Shown: piece by piece, positions 1 through 8,230 of the stretch | Layout of the letters: each line of letters begins with the position of its first letter | Numbering within the stretch: the stretch's first letter is position 1 | Assembly: GCA_027029065.1 (NCBI GenBank) | Contig: JALVGO010000248.1 | Location: 1-55,342 of the forward strand | Source of the DNA: Sulfurovum sp. | GTDB lineage: Bacteria > Campylobacterota > Campylobacteria > Campylobacterales > Sulfurovaceae | Direction of reading: 5' to 3' | Length of the DNA stretch: 55,342 nucleotides | Notes under the pieces: generated by a model | What the model saw: only the letters and a program-made list of their open reading frames with translations | The model's database searches: none | Told to the model about the DNA's origin: nothing | Translations under genes and position numbers: made by a program

Positions 1-313
1 GCGCACGCTCCAGCAGTCCCATAGGGGTAAATTTGGAGAGGATCCAGTAGAGCTCAAGCACCTGTGGCACATGGCTCTGTACCCAGAAGGTGGTCTTTTC
101 GGGGTCGATACCTACAGAGAGGTAATCAACTGCCGCATCGAGGGTGTACTGTCTAAGCGTTGCCGCATCTGTAGAGCTTGTCAGTGAGTGGTAGTTGGCA
201 ATGAAAGTAAAGAGCTCATGCTCTTTCTGCAGCTCTACCATGGGTTTCATCGCCCCAAAGTAGTTGCCGATATGAAGTTTGCCTGAAGCCTGTATTCCTG
301 TGAGTACGCGCAT
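1..313 (-). CDS. trpS: Tryptophanyl-tRNA synthetase, N-terminal part (runs off the window)
   Basis: The enzyme charges tRNA-Trp with tryptophan in the cytoplasm. Only the first ~104 residues are inside the window. They begin MRVLTGIQASGKLHIGNYFG, which carries the class I synthetase HIGH-type signature (HIGN) and the GIQ(A/P)SG start typical of TrpRS. SVGIDPEKTTFWVQSHVP further on is also characteristic. The start is the ATG at 311-313, preceded on the minus strand by AGGAGAGACC, a good Shine-Dalgarno. The gene continues beyond base 1. It lies downstream of der on the same strand, separated by a 326-bp gap with repeats, so it probably has its own promoter. Confidence 0.95.
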   Translation of the reverse strand, partial: MRVLTGIQASGKLHIGNYFGAMKPMVELQKEHELFTFIANYHSLTSSTDAATLRQYTLDAAVDYLSVGIDPEKTTFWVQSHVPQVLELYWILSKFTPMGLLERA

Positions 314-350
314 GGTCTCTCCTACTGTAATTTGTGAAATTATAGCAGGA

Positions 351-378
351 GAATTAGGAATTAGGAATTAGGAATGAG
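351..378. repeat. Heptamer array, GAATTAG x3 plus GAATGAG
   Basis: Four contiguous 7-bp units lie just upstream of trpS: three GAATTAG and one GAATGAG. The same unit recurs at the 3' end of recG (13874-13894) and at 14024-14040. It is one of several heptamer families in this window. Confidence 0.85.
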
Positions 379-383
379 GAATT

Positions 384-627
384 TGTGGGAATTTTGTAGG
401 GGGGATTGTATAAATTGCATTTGGTATTTTACGGCAAAGTGCGTATTCCCACGCAGGAGCATGGGAACAAGATTGTGGTAACTGGAAAGTCTGCCTTGCA
501 TCTTGTCTGGAAACGAAAGCTTTAGCTTCGTCCTAATGTTGGTTGATTCAAGAACGCTTATTCGGGACTAAAGTCTCCGATTCCGAAAAACGCATTAAGC
601 TTTGTCTCATTAAAGGTATGAAAAATT
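384..627. other. Gene-free stretch between der and trpS with two small palindromes
   Basis: No credible coding sequence is visible. Two short dyads stand out: ACGAAAGCTTTAGCTTCGT at 513-531 and CGGGACTAAAGTCTCCG at 563-579. The second is enclosed by TTCGG (561-565) and CCGAA (583-587). They look like small palindromic repeats of the REP kind and could also fold in the 5' leader of trpS, which is transcribed right to left. No clear promoter could be fixed by eye. Confidence 0.4.
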
Positions 628-641
628 GCTACCTGCTACCT
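628..641. repeat. Heptamer pair GCTACCT x2 at the der stop codon
   Basis: Two GCTACCT units are followed by ATTCC. Read on the minus strand, the der stop TAG (640-642) is formed at the array edge (ATAGGTAGCAGGTAGC). The same GCTACCT-ATTCC junction is found at 28678-28738 at the end of another minus-strand gene. Confidence 0.7.
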
Positions 642-2049
642 ATTCCTCCTCTTCAAACCGCTCCCCGCGTTTACGTGCAACGATATCGAGCGGCACCCCT
701 TCAAAATCAAACCGGCTTCTGATGAAGTTGGAGAGGTAGCGAATGTAGCTGAAGTGCAGGAAATTTGGTCTATTGACAATGAGTGCGATCTTGGGCGGTT
801 TGGTCTCGTACTGTGTAGCGAACTTGATCTTGACGACCGCACCGTTGTGGCTTGGGACATGGTGGCGCATGATAGCATCTCTAAGTGTGTCGTTGAGTTT
901 GGAGGTGGGGATACGCTGTTTGTAGCGCTCGTAAATGGCAGTGATCTGATCGAGGATCTTGTGTACCCGCATACCGGTCTTTGCCGAGATGGTAATGAGC
1001 GGTGCATAGTGGAGGAACTTCAGCTCGTCACGAATATCATCCACCATCTCTTCATAGCTCTTCTCACCTCGGATATCCCACTTGTTCACCACAATGAGGG
1101 CTCCGAGTTTGAACTTCTCTATCAGTCCTGCAATCCGCTCATCAAGCTCCAGTACCCCTTCGGTCGCATCGATCATCAGCAGGGCGATGTCGGCTTTTTC
1201 AAGCATCGCTTCGGTACGTCCGAGGGCATACTTCTCGATACCGACGATCTTCCCGCGTCTTCTAATACCCGCTGTGTCGACAAAGGTGATCTTGTAGCCG
1301 TTGTACTCTATCGATTCGTCAATCGGGTCGATGGTGGTGCCTGCCACATTGGAGACCACAGAACGCTCCTCGCCAAGCAAAGCGTTGAGCAGAGAACTTT
1401 TGCCCGTGTTGACCCGTCCGATGATAGCGACGTTGATCTCTTTGTCCTCAGGCTCTTCCGTGTCGTTGATGTCACTGATGAACTCACCGAAAGGGTCTGC
1501 CTCTTCATTGGCTTCAAGCTGCAGTTCGGGCTTCTCTTCACGGGCAGGGATGTACTGCTCCAGCCATGCGTAAAAGTCGTTGAAGTAGCGGTTGTGGCTG
1601 ACGGACATAGGGAAGGTCGCTTCCGCACCAAATTCGTAAAAGTCGAAAAAACGGCTTTCAAACTCTTTGTCGTTATCGATCTTGTTGACCACAAGCGCAA
1701 GCGGTTTGCCAAGCTGCTGCAGATCGTAAAAGAGCTTTTTGTCCTCTTCGTCCGGGATGGTCTTGCCATCGACCATATAGACGATGATGTCTGCCTCTTT
1801 TGCTGCTTTCATGGAGAAGTCGGCTACTTTGGAGAAGAGTTCGGAAGTGTAGTCGATACCTCCGGTATCAAGCACTTCAAAATCACGGTTATCGCTGATG
1901 GTTACAATGCGTTTTTTCACATCGCGTGTGGTGCCGCTCATATCGGAGGTAATGGCATCGCGCTGGCGTGCCAAACGGTTGAAAAGGGAACTCTTCCCGA
2001 CATTGGGACGTCCGAGTATGGCAACTTTTTTTAGGGTATTCTCTTGCAT
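640..2049 (-). CDS. der: Ribosome biogenesis GTPase Der (EngA)
   Basis: Der is an essential GTPase that helps mature the 50S ribosomal subunit. The 469-residue product has the diagnostic tandem G domains. The first P-loop is GRPNVGKSS near residue 13 and the second is GRVNTGKSS near residue 212. DTGG and DTAG (G3) and NKID and NKWD (G4) follow in each domain. The C-terminal KH-like domain ends in the usual charged tail (RKRGERFEEEE). Length is typical. The start ATG is at 2047-2049. The stop codon TAG lies where a GCTACCT heptamer pair (628-641) meets the gene, the same arrangement as at 28732. Confidence 0.97.
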   Translation of the reverse strand: MQENTLKKVAILGRPNVGKSSLFNRLARQRDAITSDMSGTTRDVKKRIVTISDNRDFEVLDTGGIDYTSELFSKVADFSMKAAKEADIIVYMVDGKTIPDEEDKKLFYDLQQLGKPLALVVNKIDNDKEFESRFFDFYEFGAEATFPMSVSHNRYFNDFYAWLEQYIPAREEKPELQLEANEEADPFGEFISDINDTEEPEDKEINVAIIGRVNTGKSSLLNALLGEERSVVSNVAGTTIDPIDESIEYNGYKITFVDTAGIRRRGKIVGIEKYALGRTEAMLEKADIALLMIDATEGVLELDERIAGLIEKFKLGALIVVNKWDIRGEKSYEEMVDDIRDELKFLHYAPLITISAKTGMRVHKILDQITAIYERYKQRIPTSKLNDTLRDAIMRHHVPSHNGAVVKIKFATQYETKPPKIALIVNRPNFLHFSYIRYLSNFIRSRFDFEGVPLDIVARKRGERFEEEE

Positions 2050-2100
2050 GGTAGTTATATCTTTCAGATTAGGTTATATTTGGCGGTATTATAGCATAAT

Positions 2101-2187
2101 GTAGGGTGCGTAATCACGCACCACTAAAACAACACGTTCTCATCTTTTGATCGTACAATTAAAAAGGTGCGTGGTTACGCACCCTAC
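2101..2187. repeat. REP-like double palindrome, copy 1
   Basis: Two arms, GTAGGGTGCGTAATCACGCA (2101 on) and GGTGCGTGGTTACGCACC (2166-2183) plus CTAC, form an inverted repeat. Each arm is itself a hairpin (GGTGCGT/ACGCACC). A related copy is at 41077-41170. The arrangement resembles paired REP elements. The mscS stop codon (2184-2186) lies in the right arm. Confidence 0.75.
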
Positions 2188-3362
2188 GGGGAGGGGAATG
2201 ATTCTACATAGATACTCTGTGACGGGAAGGCGAACCCGCTGCCGTTTGCTTCGACGATCTGCATGATCTTCACATGAATGTCTTCACGTATCTCAAGATA
2301 CTTCGCCCAGTTTGCCGTAGCAGTAAAGGTGTAGATGAAAATATCGAGTGAGGATGCTCCAAAGCTGTCAAAGTAGACCAGCAGGGAGTCTTTCTGGCTG
2401 ATACCCTCATGGTTTCTGAGCATACTCTCGATATCCTGTTTGATCTTGAGGATCTGCTCCGAGGTTGTACCGTAGGTAAGTCCGATGTGCAGCTTGATAC
2501 GGCGGATACCCCTGCGGGAAAAGTTTTCGATGGGCTGATTGGCGACAAGCTGGTTTGGTACGGTGATGAGTGTTTTTTGAAACGAGCGTATCTTGGTTGT
2601 ACGCATTCCCACATCCTCCACCACGCCTTCCACACCTCCTACCTTAACCCATTCACCGATACGGATAGACTTGTCCGCCAGCAGGGCGAAGGAGCCAAAA
2701 AGGTTGGAAGCAGTATCTTTTGCCGCCAGTGCGAAGGCAAGACCTCCCAGCCCGAGTGAGGCGATCAGTGCGGTAACATTGATGCCCCATACTGTCAAAA
2801 TAGCCGCCAGTCCGATACCCCCGATAAAAATTTTCAGCAGTGTCAGGATGAAGTTGCCCATCTCTCTGGAGAGATCGGGGTTGAACTTCTCTGTTGCGGT
2901 ATAGGCGAGTTCTCTTAGTGCTTCTGCCATATTGAGGATGGCCCAGAAAAGTGTATAGACTATCATCGAGTTGATCACCTGCCTGATAAAGTCGGTCTCT
3001 GTGAAGGTCAAAAGGAAAAATATATGGATCGCAATGATGATAAACACGAAACGTAAAGGCTGTTTGAGTGCGGAGATCACCCTGTCGTCATAGTAGGTTT
3101 CGGTACGTTTGCTCAGTTTTTGCAAAAAAGCCAGTACGATTTTCGTAAAAACTTTTCGCAGTCCCAAAATCAGAAAAAAGAGCAGTGTCGCAGCGATGAG
3201 GTTGGCAAGGGGTACACCCCATATCAAGGTGCTCAGTACCGGGTATGCCTCATATATCGGGGCAAGCTGTGCCTGTACGGAGCTGACAATCGTGCTGTCA
3301 AATGCGTTGATGGCTTTGAGGCTCTCTTGTGTCAAAGTGGTGTTTGTTTCTGCAGTTGCCAT
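2184..3362 (-). CDS. MscS-family mechanosensitive ion channel
   Basis: This is a small-conductance mechanosensitive channel that releases solutes on hypo-osmotic shock; it sits in the inner membrane. The 392-residue protein has hydrophobic segments around residues 45-65, 100-120 and 130-150, then the pore helix region ASLGLGGLAFALAAKDTASN, which matches the MscS TM3 pattern. The beta domain follows (IGEWVKVGGVEGVVEDVGMR, then RSFQKTLITVPNQ). The start at 3360-3362 has GAGGAAAT upstream. The final codons ESFPSP run into the REP-like repeat, which supplies the TAG stop. The extreme C-terminus may therefore have been altered by that repeat. Confidence 0.92.
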   Translation of the reverse strand: MATAETNTTLTQESLKAINAFDSTIVSSVQAQLAPIYEAYPVLSTLIWGVPLANLIAATLLFFLILGLRKVFTKIVLAFLQKLSKRTETYYDDRVISALKQPLRFVFIIIAIHIFFLLTFTETDFIRQVINSMIVYTLFWAILNMAEALRELAYTATEKFNPDLSREMGNFILTLLKIFIGGIGLAAILTVWGINVTALIASLGLGGLAFALAAKDTASNLFGSFALLADKSIRIGEWVKVGGVEGVVEDVGMRTTKIRSFQKTLITVPNQLVANQPIENFSRRGIRRIKLHIGLTYGTTSEQILKIKQDIESMLRNHEGISQKDSLLVYFDSFGASSLDIFIYTFTATANWAKYLEIREDIHVKIMQIVEANGSGFAFPSQSIYVESFPSP

Positions 3363-3428
3363 ATTTCCTCTTCTTTTTATCCACGATCGTACTGTACAAT
3401 AGTATTGTTTTTATGGAGGTATATATTA

Positions 3429-4175
3429 ATGATGAGGTCAATTATAGCGATTCTGGGCTTAATGGTGCTGCCGTTCTCTATGGCACAGGCAGAAACTGTC
3501 AGGGCTGCGTATGATGTCAGTTACGGGATATTTGGCAAGATCGGTACGGCAAAGGCTGTTTTGAAAAAGCAGCAGGGCACCTATACAATCGATATTTCTC
3601 TTGCGGCAACAGGAGTGGCAAAGACCCTGAGCGGGGGCAGGAAAGAGTATCACCACTCAGAAGGTGTGATTGAGCATGGTCTGCTTGTCAGCCGACTGTA
3701 TGAAGTGACAAGAGCGTATCGTCAGACAAAAGTTGTCAAAAGATATACAATTGACAGGGCACACCACAAGGTCTATAAAACCTATCTGAAGTACAAACAC
3801 GGCAAACTGGCAGACAGGCAGCAGCAGACGCTGGACTTTTTCTCAACGGATGATCTTTTGACACTCTATTTCAATCTCGACCGCTTGATCGAGGACAAGC
3901 ACCGTGCAGGCACCTACACCTTTCATGCGGTCGGTGCGGAGAAGCAGCATGGCAAGGTCAGTGTCATTGTACCCGATGCCGCTTCCCTGTCTGCCTACAA
4001 AAAAGATCTTGGTGAGGGGGCTGACTGGTATGCTACTGTGGTGATCCACCAGAAAATTTTTATGAGCAAAGAGGGGCGGCTGGAGCTTGCAGTAGGCAAA
4101 GACGGTATTACACAGAAGGCACTGCTTAAAGACCTGATCCTCTTTGGAGATATCCGTGCAGTAAGAAAAGAGTAG
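3429..4175 (+). CDS. DUF3108-type secreted protein
   Basis: The 248-residue protein starts with a clear signal peptide ([21 protein letters not shown], cleavage near residue 21). [19 protein letters not shown] follows, which matches the start of DUF3108 periplasmic/outer-membrane-associated proteins. The function of that family is not established. The ATG at 3429 is chosen because GGAGG lies at 3415-3419, nine bases upstream, and because it gives the signal peptide; the frame is open further upstream without a better start. It is transcribed away from the MscS gene, and its end touches the Shine-Dalgarno of the next gene (TAGGAGAG), so the two were probably co-transcribed. Confidence 0.8.
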   Translation: MMRSIIAILGLMVLPFSMAQAETVRAAYDVSYGIFGKIGTAKAVLKKQQGTYTIDISLAATGVAKTLSGGRKEYHHSEGVIEHGLLVSRLYEVTRAYRQTKVVKRYTIDRAHHKVYKTYLKYKHGKLADRQQQTLDFFSTDDLLTLYFNLDRLIEDKHRAGTYTFHAVGAEKQHGKVSVIVPDAASLSAYKKDLGEGADWYATVVIHQKIFMSKEGRLELAVGKDGITQKALLKDLILFGDIRAVRKE

Positions 4176-4182
4176 GAGAGAT

Positions 4183-5064
4183 ATGATGAAAACAGTTCAG
4201 TTTGGCAATGAAAGGGTAGTCCCTTCCAAGATCATCTGTGTCGGCAGAAACTATGTCGAGCATATTCATGAGCTTGGCAACGAGGTGCCTGAAGAGATGG
4301 TACTCTTTATTACTCCCCCAACGAATAAGCTGAATTTTTGATGCTGCAATTTCGTTCATAATCAAGGCAGATTTTTGAAGGACTCGCCGTAGCGAATTCG
4401 AAAAAATCTAACGCCGAGTATGGACGAAAGTGCAGCACCCTTCGGGGAGAGCGATACGAAACGATCTGCACGCAAAAAAAACTTTGAATTACCTACGGGT
4501 AGTCCTGCAGATTTTTTCACGTACATATCGCCTCGTCTCGCTCTCTCAAAAATTCAGCTTATTCGTTGGGGGAGTAATAACAAACCAAACAGCGCCGTCA
4601 GCGAGACCCTCCGGTTTTTTCAGGAAGATTGCCGGTTTGAAGGGGAGATCGCATTTCTCATGCGTGGCGGCAATATAGCAGGGGTAGGGTTCGGGCTTGA
4701 TCTGACCAAAGCAGGTGTGCAAAACTACCTCAAAACAAAGGGGCTGCCGTGGGAGAGAGCGAAAGCGTTTGACGGGTCGGCGGTCTTTGGAAGCTTTGTT
4801 CCCTTCACGGGTACTTTGGAGAGACTGGAGATGAAGCTCTATCTCAACGGCAGGCTTCAGCAGCATGCTACACATGCCCTGATGATCTGCAAACCACAGC
4901 AGATCGTAGATGAGATAGCAACGTTTATGCAGATTGAAGAGAATGACATTATCATGAGTGGAACCCCCAAAGGGGTAACGACCTACAAAAGAGGTGACAC
5001 AGTACGTGCACAGATCATTGCAGAGGGGCGTGTGCTGGTAGAGAGTTGCTTTACAGCACAGTAG
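4183..5064 (+). pseudogene. Fumarylacetoacetate hydrolase-family protein, split by a MITE
   Basis: Two pieces of one gene flank the MITE at 4310-4577. The 5' piece (4183-4309) encodes [20 protein letters not shown] and ends in VLF before running into the element and stopping at 4341. The 3' piece (4580-5064) continues in the same original frame with KPNSAV, GVGFGLDLT and SGTPKGV, all typical of the FAH fold (YcgM-like acylpyruvate hydrolases). Removing the element with one TA duplicate restores a ~203-codon frame, close to the usual ~200-220. The 3' part also lies in an open frame starting inside the MITE (ATG 4420), so a fusion product is possible but would lack the N-terminal active-site region. 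The reading frame is otherwise intact, so the insertion looks recent. Confidence 0.85.
4310..4577. mobile_element. MITE copy 1 (268 bp, 32-bp TIRs, TA duplication)
   Basis: The element has perfect 32-bp terminal inverted repeats beginning TTACTCCCCCAACGAATAAG. It is flanked by TA at 4308-4309 and 4578-4579. A second copy in the opposite orientation lies at 14339-14629 and is 23 bp longer. No transposase is encoded. A TA target and short length suggest a non-autonomous relative of IS630/Tc1-mariner-type elements (inference from target choice only). Confidence 0.88.
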
Positions 5065-5311
5065 CGTTGCATACAAAGTCGATCACTTTGGCATCACTCA
5101 TTTCACACGGTTTCAGTGTACCCTGTTTGATCGTAGGGTAGTAGTTTCCGCTGACAATATCGTTGTCTCCGAGCGCTTCGGCGTAGAGTTTGAGCAGTTT
5201 GCTTTCAAGCAGGGTCTCTTTACGCAGGAGATAGCGTCTGTCTTTATATCGGACATAGGAGGCGCCATCGGGGAGGGCAAGGAGTTTGGTGTAAAAGTTA
5301 CTATTGTTCAT
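5051..5311 (-). CDS. Small hypothetical protein
   Basis: This 86-residue soluble protein is not one I recognise. It starts MNNSNFYTKLLALPDGASYV, contains a basic stretch (RYKDRRYLLRKE) and has one Cys near residue 68 and one near 81. There is no signal peptide or membrane segment. It converges on the split FAH-family gene and overlaps its last 14 bases. Codon usage and the lack of a competing frame favour a real gene. No Shine-Dalgarno stands out. Confidence 0.6.
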   Translation of the reverse strand: MNNSNFYTKLLALPDGASYVRYKDRRYLLRKETLLESKLLKLYAEALGDNDIVSGNYYPTIKQGTLKPCEMSDAKVIDFVCNATVL

Positions 5312-5350
5312 GCTGCAATTTTACCCAAATATGCTACACTTCCGCGGATA

Positions 5351-5378
5351 AAATTAAAAATTAAAAGTTAAAAATGAA
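5351..5378. repeat. Heptamer array AAATTAA x2, AAGTTAA, AAATGAA containing a start codon
   Basis: Four 7-bp units run without a gap. The fourth, AAATGAA (5372-5378), contains the ATG of the DMT transporter gene. The unit family matches arrays at 26111 and 36541. Confidence 0.75.
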
Positions 5379-6282
5379 ACAGACTATTCAAAATCTTGAC
5401 CGTGGTATTGTGCTGATGCTGCTGGCATCATTGACTTTTGCGGTGATGGGCGGTTTTGCCAAGGTACTTACCCAGCAGCTTCCGGCACTGGAGGTGACCT
5501 TTTTTCGTAATGTCTTTGGTGTGGTGATCATTGCACTGGCTATCTGGAGAGTGCCTCTCAAGCAGGAAGGCGGTAAACCTATGCTGCTCTTTTTCAGGGG
5601 AGCGATGGGTTTTTTGGCACTGCTGGCATACTTTTACATTATGGGAAAGATCCCGCTGGGTGAGGCGATCACCTACAACAAAACCTCTCCGCTCTTTGTG
5701 GCGTTTTTCGCCTGGCTCTTTTTGCGTGAAAAGCTGCACTGGAGTGCCATTATCGCCCTTATTTTGGGCTTTACGGGTATTGTCCTCATCGCGCAGCCTG
5801 AAAACGGCGGCTTTGACAAATACGACATACTGGGCATCTTCTCCGGTATCGGTGCGGCACTTGCCTACACCTCCATACGGGAGCTTCGCCGCTACTATGA
5901 TACCCGTGCCATCGTGATGAGCTTTATGCTGGTTGGTACACTCGGACCGCTGCTCTTTATGGCGATTGGCAGTGTGGCGAAGGTCTCGCAGGAGTGGGAC
6001 TGGATCATCGCCCCTTTTGTGATGCCGAAGGGGTGGCAATGGCTCTTTATCGTGATGGTGGGTACGAGTGCAACCCTCTCTCAGCTGCTGATGACCAAGG
6101 CGTACGAACTGACCAAAGCGGGGATTGTCGGTACCATCAGCTATACCAACATCGTTTTTGGTATGTTCATCGGTATCGCTCTTGGTGACCCTATACCGGA
6201 TATTTGGACAGTTTTGGGTATAATATTGGTCATACTCTCAGGGCTGATCGTTGCCCTGATCAAAGAGAAACCACAAGGATAA
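5374..6282 (+). CDS. DMT-superfamily (EamA) transporter
   Basis: A 302-residue inner-membrane protein with about ten hydrophobic helices in two repeats, the EamA/RhaT arrangement of drug/metabolite transporters. The first repeat contains the family-typical EVTFFRNVFGVV and GEAITYNKTSPLFVAFFAWLFLREKL. The second ends in YTNIVFGMFIGIALGDPIPD. The substrate cannot be read from the sequence. The ATG lies inside a heptamer array and has no Shine-Dalgarno. It is followed after three bases by kdsA, so the two genes are likely co-transcribed. Confidence 0.88.
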   Translation: MKQTIQNLDRGIVLMLLASLTFAVMGGFAKVLTQQLPALEVTFFRNVFGVVIIALAIWRVPLKQEGGKPMLLFFRGAMGFLALLAYFYIMGKIPLGEAITYNKTSPLFVAFFAWLFLREKLHWSAIIALILGFTGIVLIAQPENGGFDKYDILGIFSGIGAALAYTSIRELRRYYDTRAIVMSFMLVGTLGPLLFMAIGSVAKVSQEWDWIIAPFVMPKGWQWLFIVMVGTSATLSQLLMTKAYELTKAGIVGTISYTNIVFGMFIGIALGDPIPDIWTVLGIILVILSGLIVALIKEKPQG

Positions 6283-6285
6283 CCG

Positions 6286-7086
6286 ATGATACTGATTGCA
6301 GGACCCTGTGTACTGGAGAGCCGTGACAATGTCATGCGTATTGCCGAGTCACTGGGAAAATACCATGATGACTGTACCAAAGATTTTTATTTTAAAGCGA
6401 GTTTTGACAAAGCAAACCGTACCAGCCTTGACAGTTTCAGAGGGCCGGGACTTGAAGAGGGACTCAAGATGCTCTCCGAGGTCAAGGAGCAGTTTGGCTA
6501 CAAGATTCTGACCGATGTCCATGACTACACCCAGCCTGCCGCTGCGGCAGAGGTGGCGGATGTACTGCAGATCCCTGCCTTTTTGTGCCGTCAGACAGAT
6601 CTGCTGGTGGCTGCTGCAAAGACCGATGCGGTGGTCAACATCAAAAAAGGGCAGTTTCTCGCTCCTGCGGCGATGGAACACTCTGTTGCCAAAGTACTCA
6701 AGACACGAGGCTTTGACGGTGAAGTCAGCTATGAGAGTGCACAGAAGTACCGTGTCTGGCTGACCGAACGCGGTACAACCTTCGGCTACGGCAATCTTGT
6801 GGTCGATATGCGCGGTCTGGTGACCATGCGGCAGTTTGCCCCTGTGGTATTTGATGCGACACACTCGGTACAGATGCCTGCAAGCGGCGGTGCAAGCAGC
6901 GGTGGTGACAGCCGTTTTGTCCCCTACCTCTCACGAGCAGCCGCAGCGGTAGGAGTGGACGGTTTCTTCTTTGAAACCCACTTTGATCCCAGCATCGCTT
7001 TGAGTGACGGACCCAATATGATACAATTGCAAAAACTCGATACGCTCATTGAACAGATCGATGCAATCCGTTCTATTATTGAGTAG
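6286..7086 (+). CDS. kdsA: 3-deoxy-D-manno-octulosonate 8-phosphate synthase
   Basis: KdsA condenses phosphoenolpyruvate and arabinose 5-phosphate to KDO-8-phosphate for lipopolysaccharide inner core. The 266-residue protein shows the family blocks: IAGPCVLES at the start, [12 protein letters not shown] (~residues 35-46), LTDVHD (~76-81), CRQTDLL (~102-108), [10 protein letters not shown] (~120-129) and [10 protein letters not shown] (~195-204). CRQTDL, the Cys in IAGPCV and the D/H positions suggest a metal-type or intermediate KdsA; the residues alone do not settle this. It is tightly spaced after the DMT gene. Confidence 0.97.
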   Translation: MILIAGPCVLESRDNVMRIAESLGKYHDDCTKDFYFKASFDKANRTSLDSFRGPGLEEGLKMLSEVKEQFGYKILTDVHDYTQPAAAAEVADVLQIPAFLCRQTDLLVAAAKTDAVVNIKKGQFLAPAAMEHSVAKVLKTRGFDGEVSYESAQKYRVWLTERGTTFGYGNLVVDMRGLVTMRQFAPVVFDATHSVQMPASGGASSGGDSRFVPYLSRAAAAVGVDGFFFETHFDPSIALSDGPNMIQLQKLDTLIEQIDAIRSIIE

Positions 7087-7092
7087 TTTTTT

Positions 7093-7115
7093 GCTACCTT
7101 TTTAGAAAAGGTAGC
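7093..7115. terminator. Perfect hairpin after kdsA (weak terminator candidate)
   Basis: GCTACCTTTT and AAAAGGTAGC form a perfect 10-bp stem around a TAG loop. The T-run precedes the stem and there is no U-tract after it, so it may be a processing or stability hairpin, not an efficient intrinsic terminator. The arm matches the GCTACCT heptamer unit found elsewhere. Confidence 0.45.
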
Positions 7116-7124
7116 GCCAAAAGC

Positions 7125-7215
7125 GTCTCTTTCGCAATTGTGCGGACGATGACTACAGCGCCTTGCTTCGCAAATATGGGCGCTTTCGCATCTGCACAAA
7201 AAGTGCTCAAGAGAC
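7125..7215 (+). promoter_or_regulatory. Structured 5' leader upstream of ribH
   Basis: Nested complementary blocks form one long interrupted hairpin. They are GTCTCTT/AAGAGAC (7125-7131 with 7209-7215), TTGTGCGGA/TCTGCACAA (7138-7146 with 7191-7199, one G-U), AGCGCC/GGCGCT (7157-7162 with 7179-7184) and TTGC/GCAA at the tip. It ends ~23 bases before the ribH ATG. It does not carry the FMN riboswitch consensus. It may be a regulatory leader or a folded repeat element. Confidence 0.5.
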
Positions 7216-7238
7216 AAATTTTTAAATGAAGGATAAAT

Positions 7239-7706
7239 ATGAAAATCGTAGAAGGAAACCTTTCGGTTGACAAAAGCAAGAAAGTGGCGATCATCAATGC
7301 GCGTTTTAACCACTTCATCACAGACAGACTGGTAGAGGGTGCGAAGGATGCCTATGCAAGACACGGAGGAGATCCTGAAGAGCTTGATCTGATTCTGGTA
7401 CCGGGAGCATTTGAGATTCCGTTTGCACTTGACAAGGCACTCGCTTCGGGCAAGTACGATGCGGTGTGCTGTCTGGGTGCAGTCATCAGAGGTGCGACGC
7501 CGCACTTTGACTATGTCTCAGCCGAAGCGACCAAAGGGGTGGCAAATGTCACACTCAAGCATGGCAAACCGGCAACCTTTGGTGTGCTGACCGTTGACAG
7601 CATTGAGCAGGCGATCGAGCGTGCAGGTACCAAAGCAGGCAACAAGGGTGCCGAAGCGATGGTAGGTCTGATCGAGCTGATCAATCTGTACGGAGAGCTG
7701 AACTAA
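7239..7706 (+). CDS. ribH: 6,7-dimethyl-8-ribityllumazine synthase
   Basis: RibH makes the lumazine precursor of riboflavin from 5-amino-6-ribitylaminouracil and dihydroxybutanone phosphate. The 155-residue sequence is typical: [16 protein letters not shown] near the N-terminus, [10 protein letters not shown] (~residues 48-57), [17 protein letters not shown] (~73-89) with the phosphate-binding and catalytic His region, and [17 protein letters not shown]. The start has AAGGATAAAT upstream. Its TAA stop overlaps the ATG of a 43-codon ORF that precedes nusB; ribH-nusB is a common conserved pair. Confidence 0.97.
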   Translation: MKIVEGNLSVDKSKKVAIINARFNHFITDRLVEGAKDAYARHGGDPEELDLILVPGAFEIPFALDKALASGKYDAVCCLGAVIRGATPHFDYVSAEATKGVANVTLKHGKPATFGVLTVDSIEQAIERAGTKAGNKGAEAMVGLIELINLYGELN

Positions 7707-7837
7707 TGGCAACACGACAACTATCAAAGGACGCTTTTTTGGCAAAGCCAAACAAAGCTACGCTGACGCTGTGTCAACTTCAGCAGTTGGCTCATGCGAC
7801 TGGTCGCATTGCAAATAGATTGGGAAAGGAAGCTTAA
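7706..7837 (+). CDS. Small ORF between ribH and nusB mimicking the NusB start
   Basis: A 43-residue frame begins [10 protein letters not shown] at the ribH stop (TAATG) and ends in TAA directly against the nusB ATG. NusB itself begins MATRHQART, and the two starts are nearly identical at DNA level (ATGGCAACACGACA versus ATGGCGACACGACA). The 132-bp length is a multiple of three. It therefore looks like an in-phase insertion carrying or creating a copy of the nusB start. I recognise no domain. Whether it is translated as a peptide is uncertain. Confidence 0.4.
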   Translation: MATRQLSKDAFLAKPNKATLTLCQLQQLAHATGRIANRLGKEA

Positions 7838-8230
7838 ATGGCGACACGACACCAGGCACGTACAGCAGTTGTTGGGCTATTGTATGCCTATGATCTTGGC
7901 AATGAGAATATTGCCAAGTTTTCCGATGAGATCCTTGAAGAGGACAAGATCCGCAACAAGCAGCGCGAGTTCTCCCATCAGCTCTTTAACGGCACCATCG
8001 AAAATCTGGCTATGATAGACAAAGAGATAGAGAAACATCTGACCGATTGGGACTATGACAGCATCGGCAAGGTAGAAAAGGCTATTTTGCGTCTTGGCGC
8101 CTATGAGATTCTTGTGGCAAAGACAGACAGAGCCATCATCATCAATGAAGCGGTCGAGCTTGCCAAAGCGCTTGCAGATGACAAGTCGCCGAAGTTCATC
8201 AACGGTGTTTTGGATGCGATTGGGAAATAG
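7838..8230 (+). CDS. nusB: Transcription antitermination factor NusB
   Basis: NusB binds NusE (S10) and boxA RNA to promote rRNA antitermination. The 130-residue protein has the standard features: ARTAVVGLLYAYDLGNE at the start, the helical core, KAILRLGAYEIL (~residues 84-95), INEAVELAKALADDKSPKFINGVLDAIGK at the end. The start ATG abuts the stop of the small ORF, and GGAAAGGAAG lies just upstream. Its TAG stop is the first three bases of a four-unit heptamer array (8228-8255). Confidence 0.97.
   Translation: MATRHQARTAVVGLLYAYDLGNENIAKFSDEILEEDKIRNKQREFSHQLFNGTIENLAMIDKEIEKHLTDWDYDSIGKVEKAILRLGAYEILVAKTDRAIIINEAVELAKALADDKSPKFINGVLDAIGK

Noticed and set aside
754..2034. Long plus-strand open frame (426 codons) opposite der
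   Set aside because: It is the antisense shadow of der, with no recognisable domain and no ribosome site; der is unmistakable on the other strand.
7125..7215. ribH leader considered as an FMN riboswitch
   Set aside because: None of the conserved RFN blocks (such as AGGGGCAGGGTGAAA or CCGGTTAG-type elements) is present.
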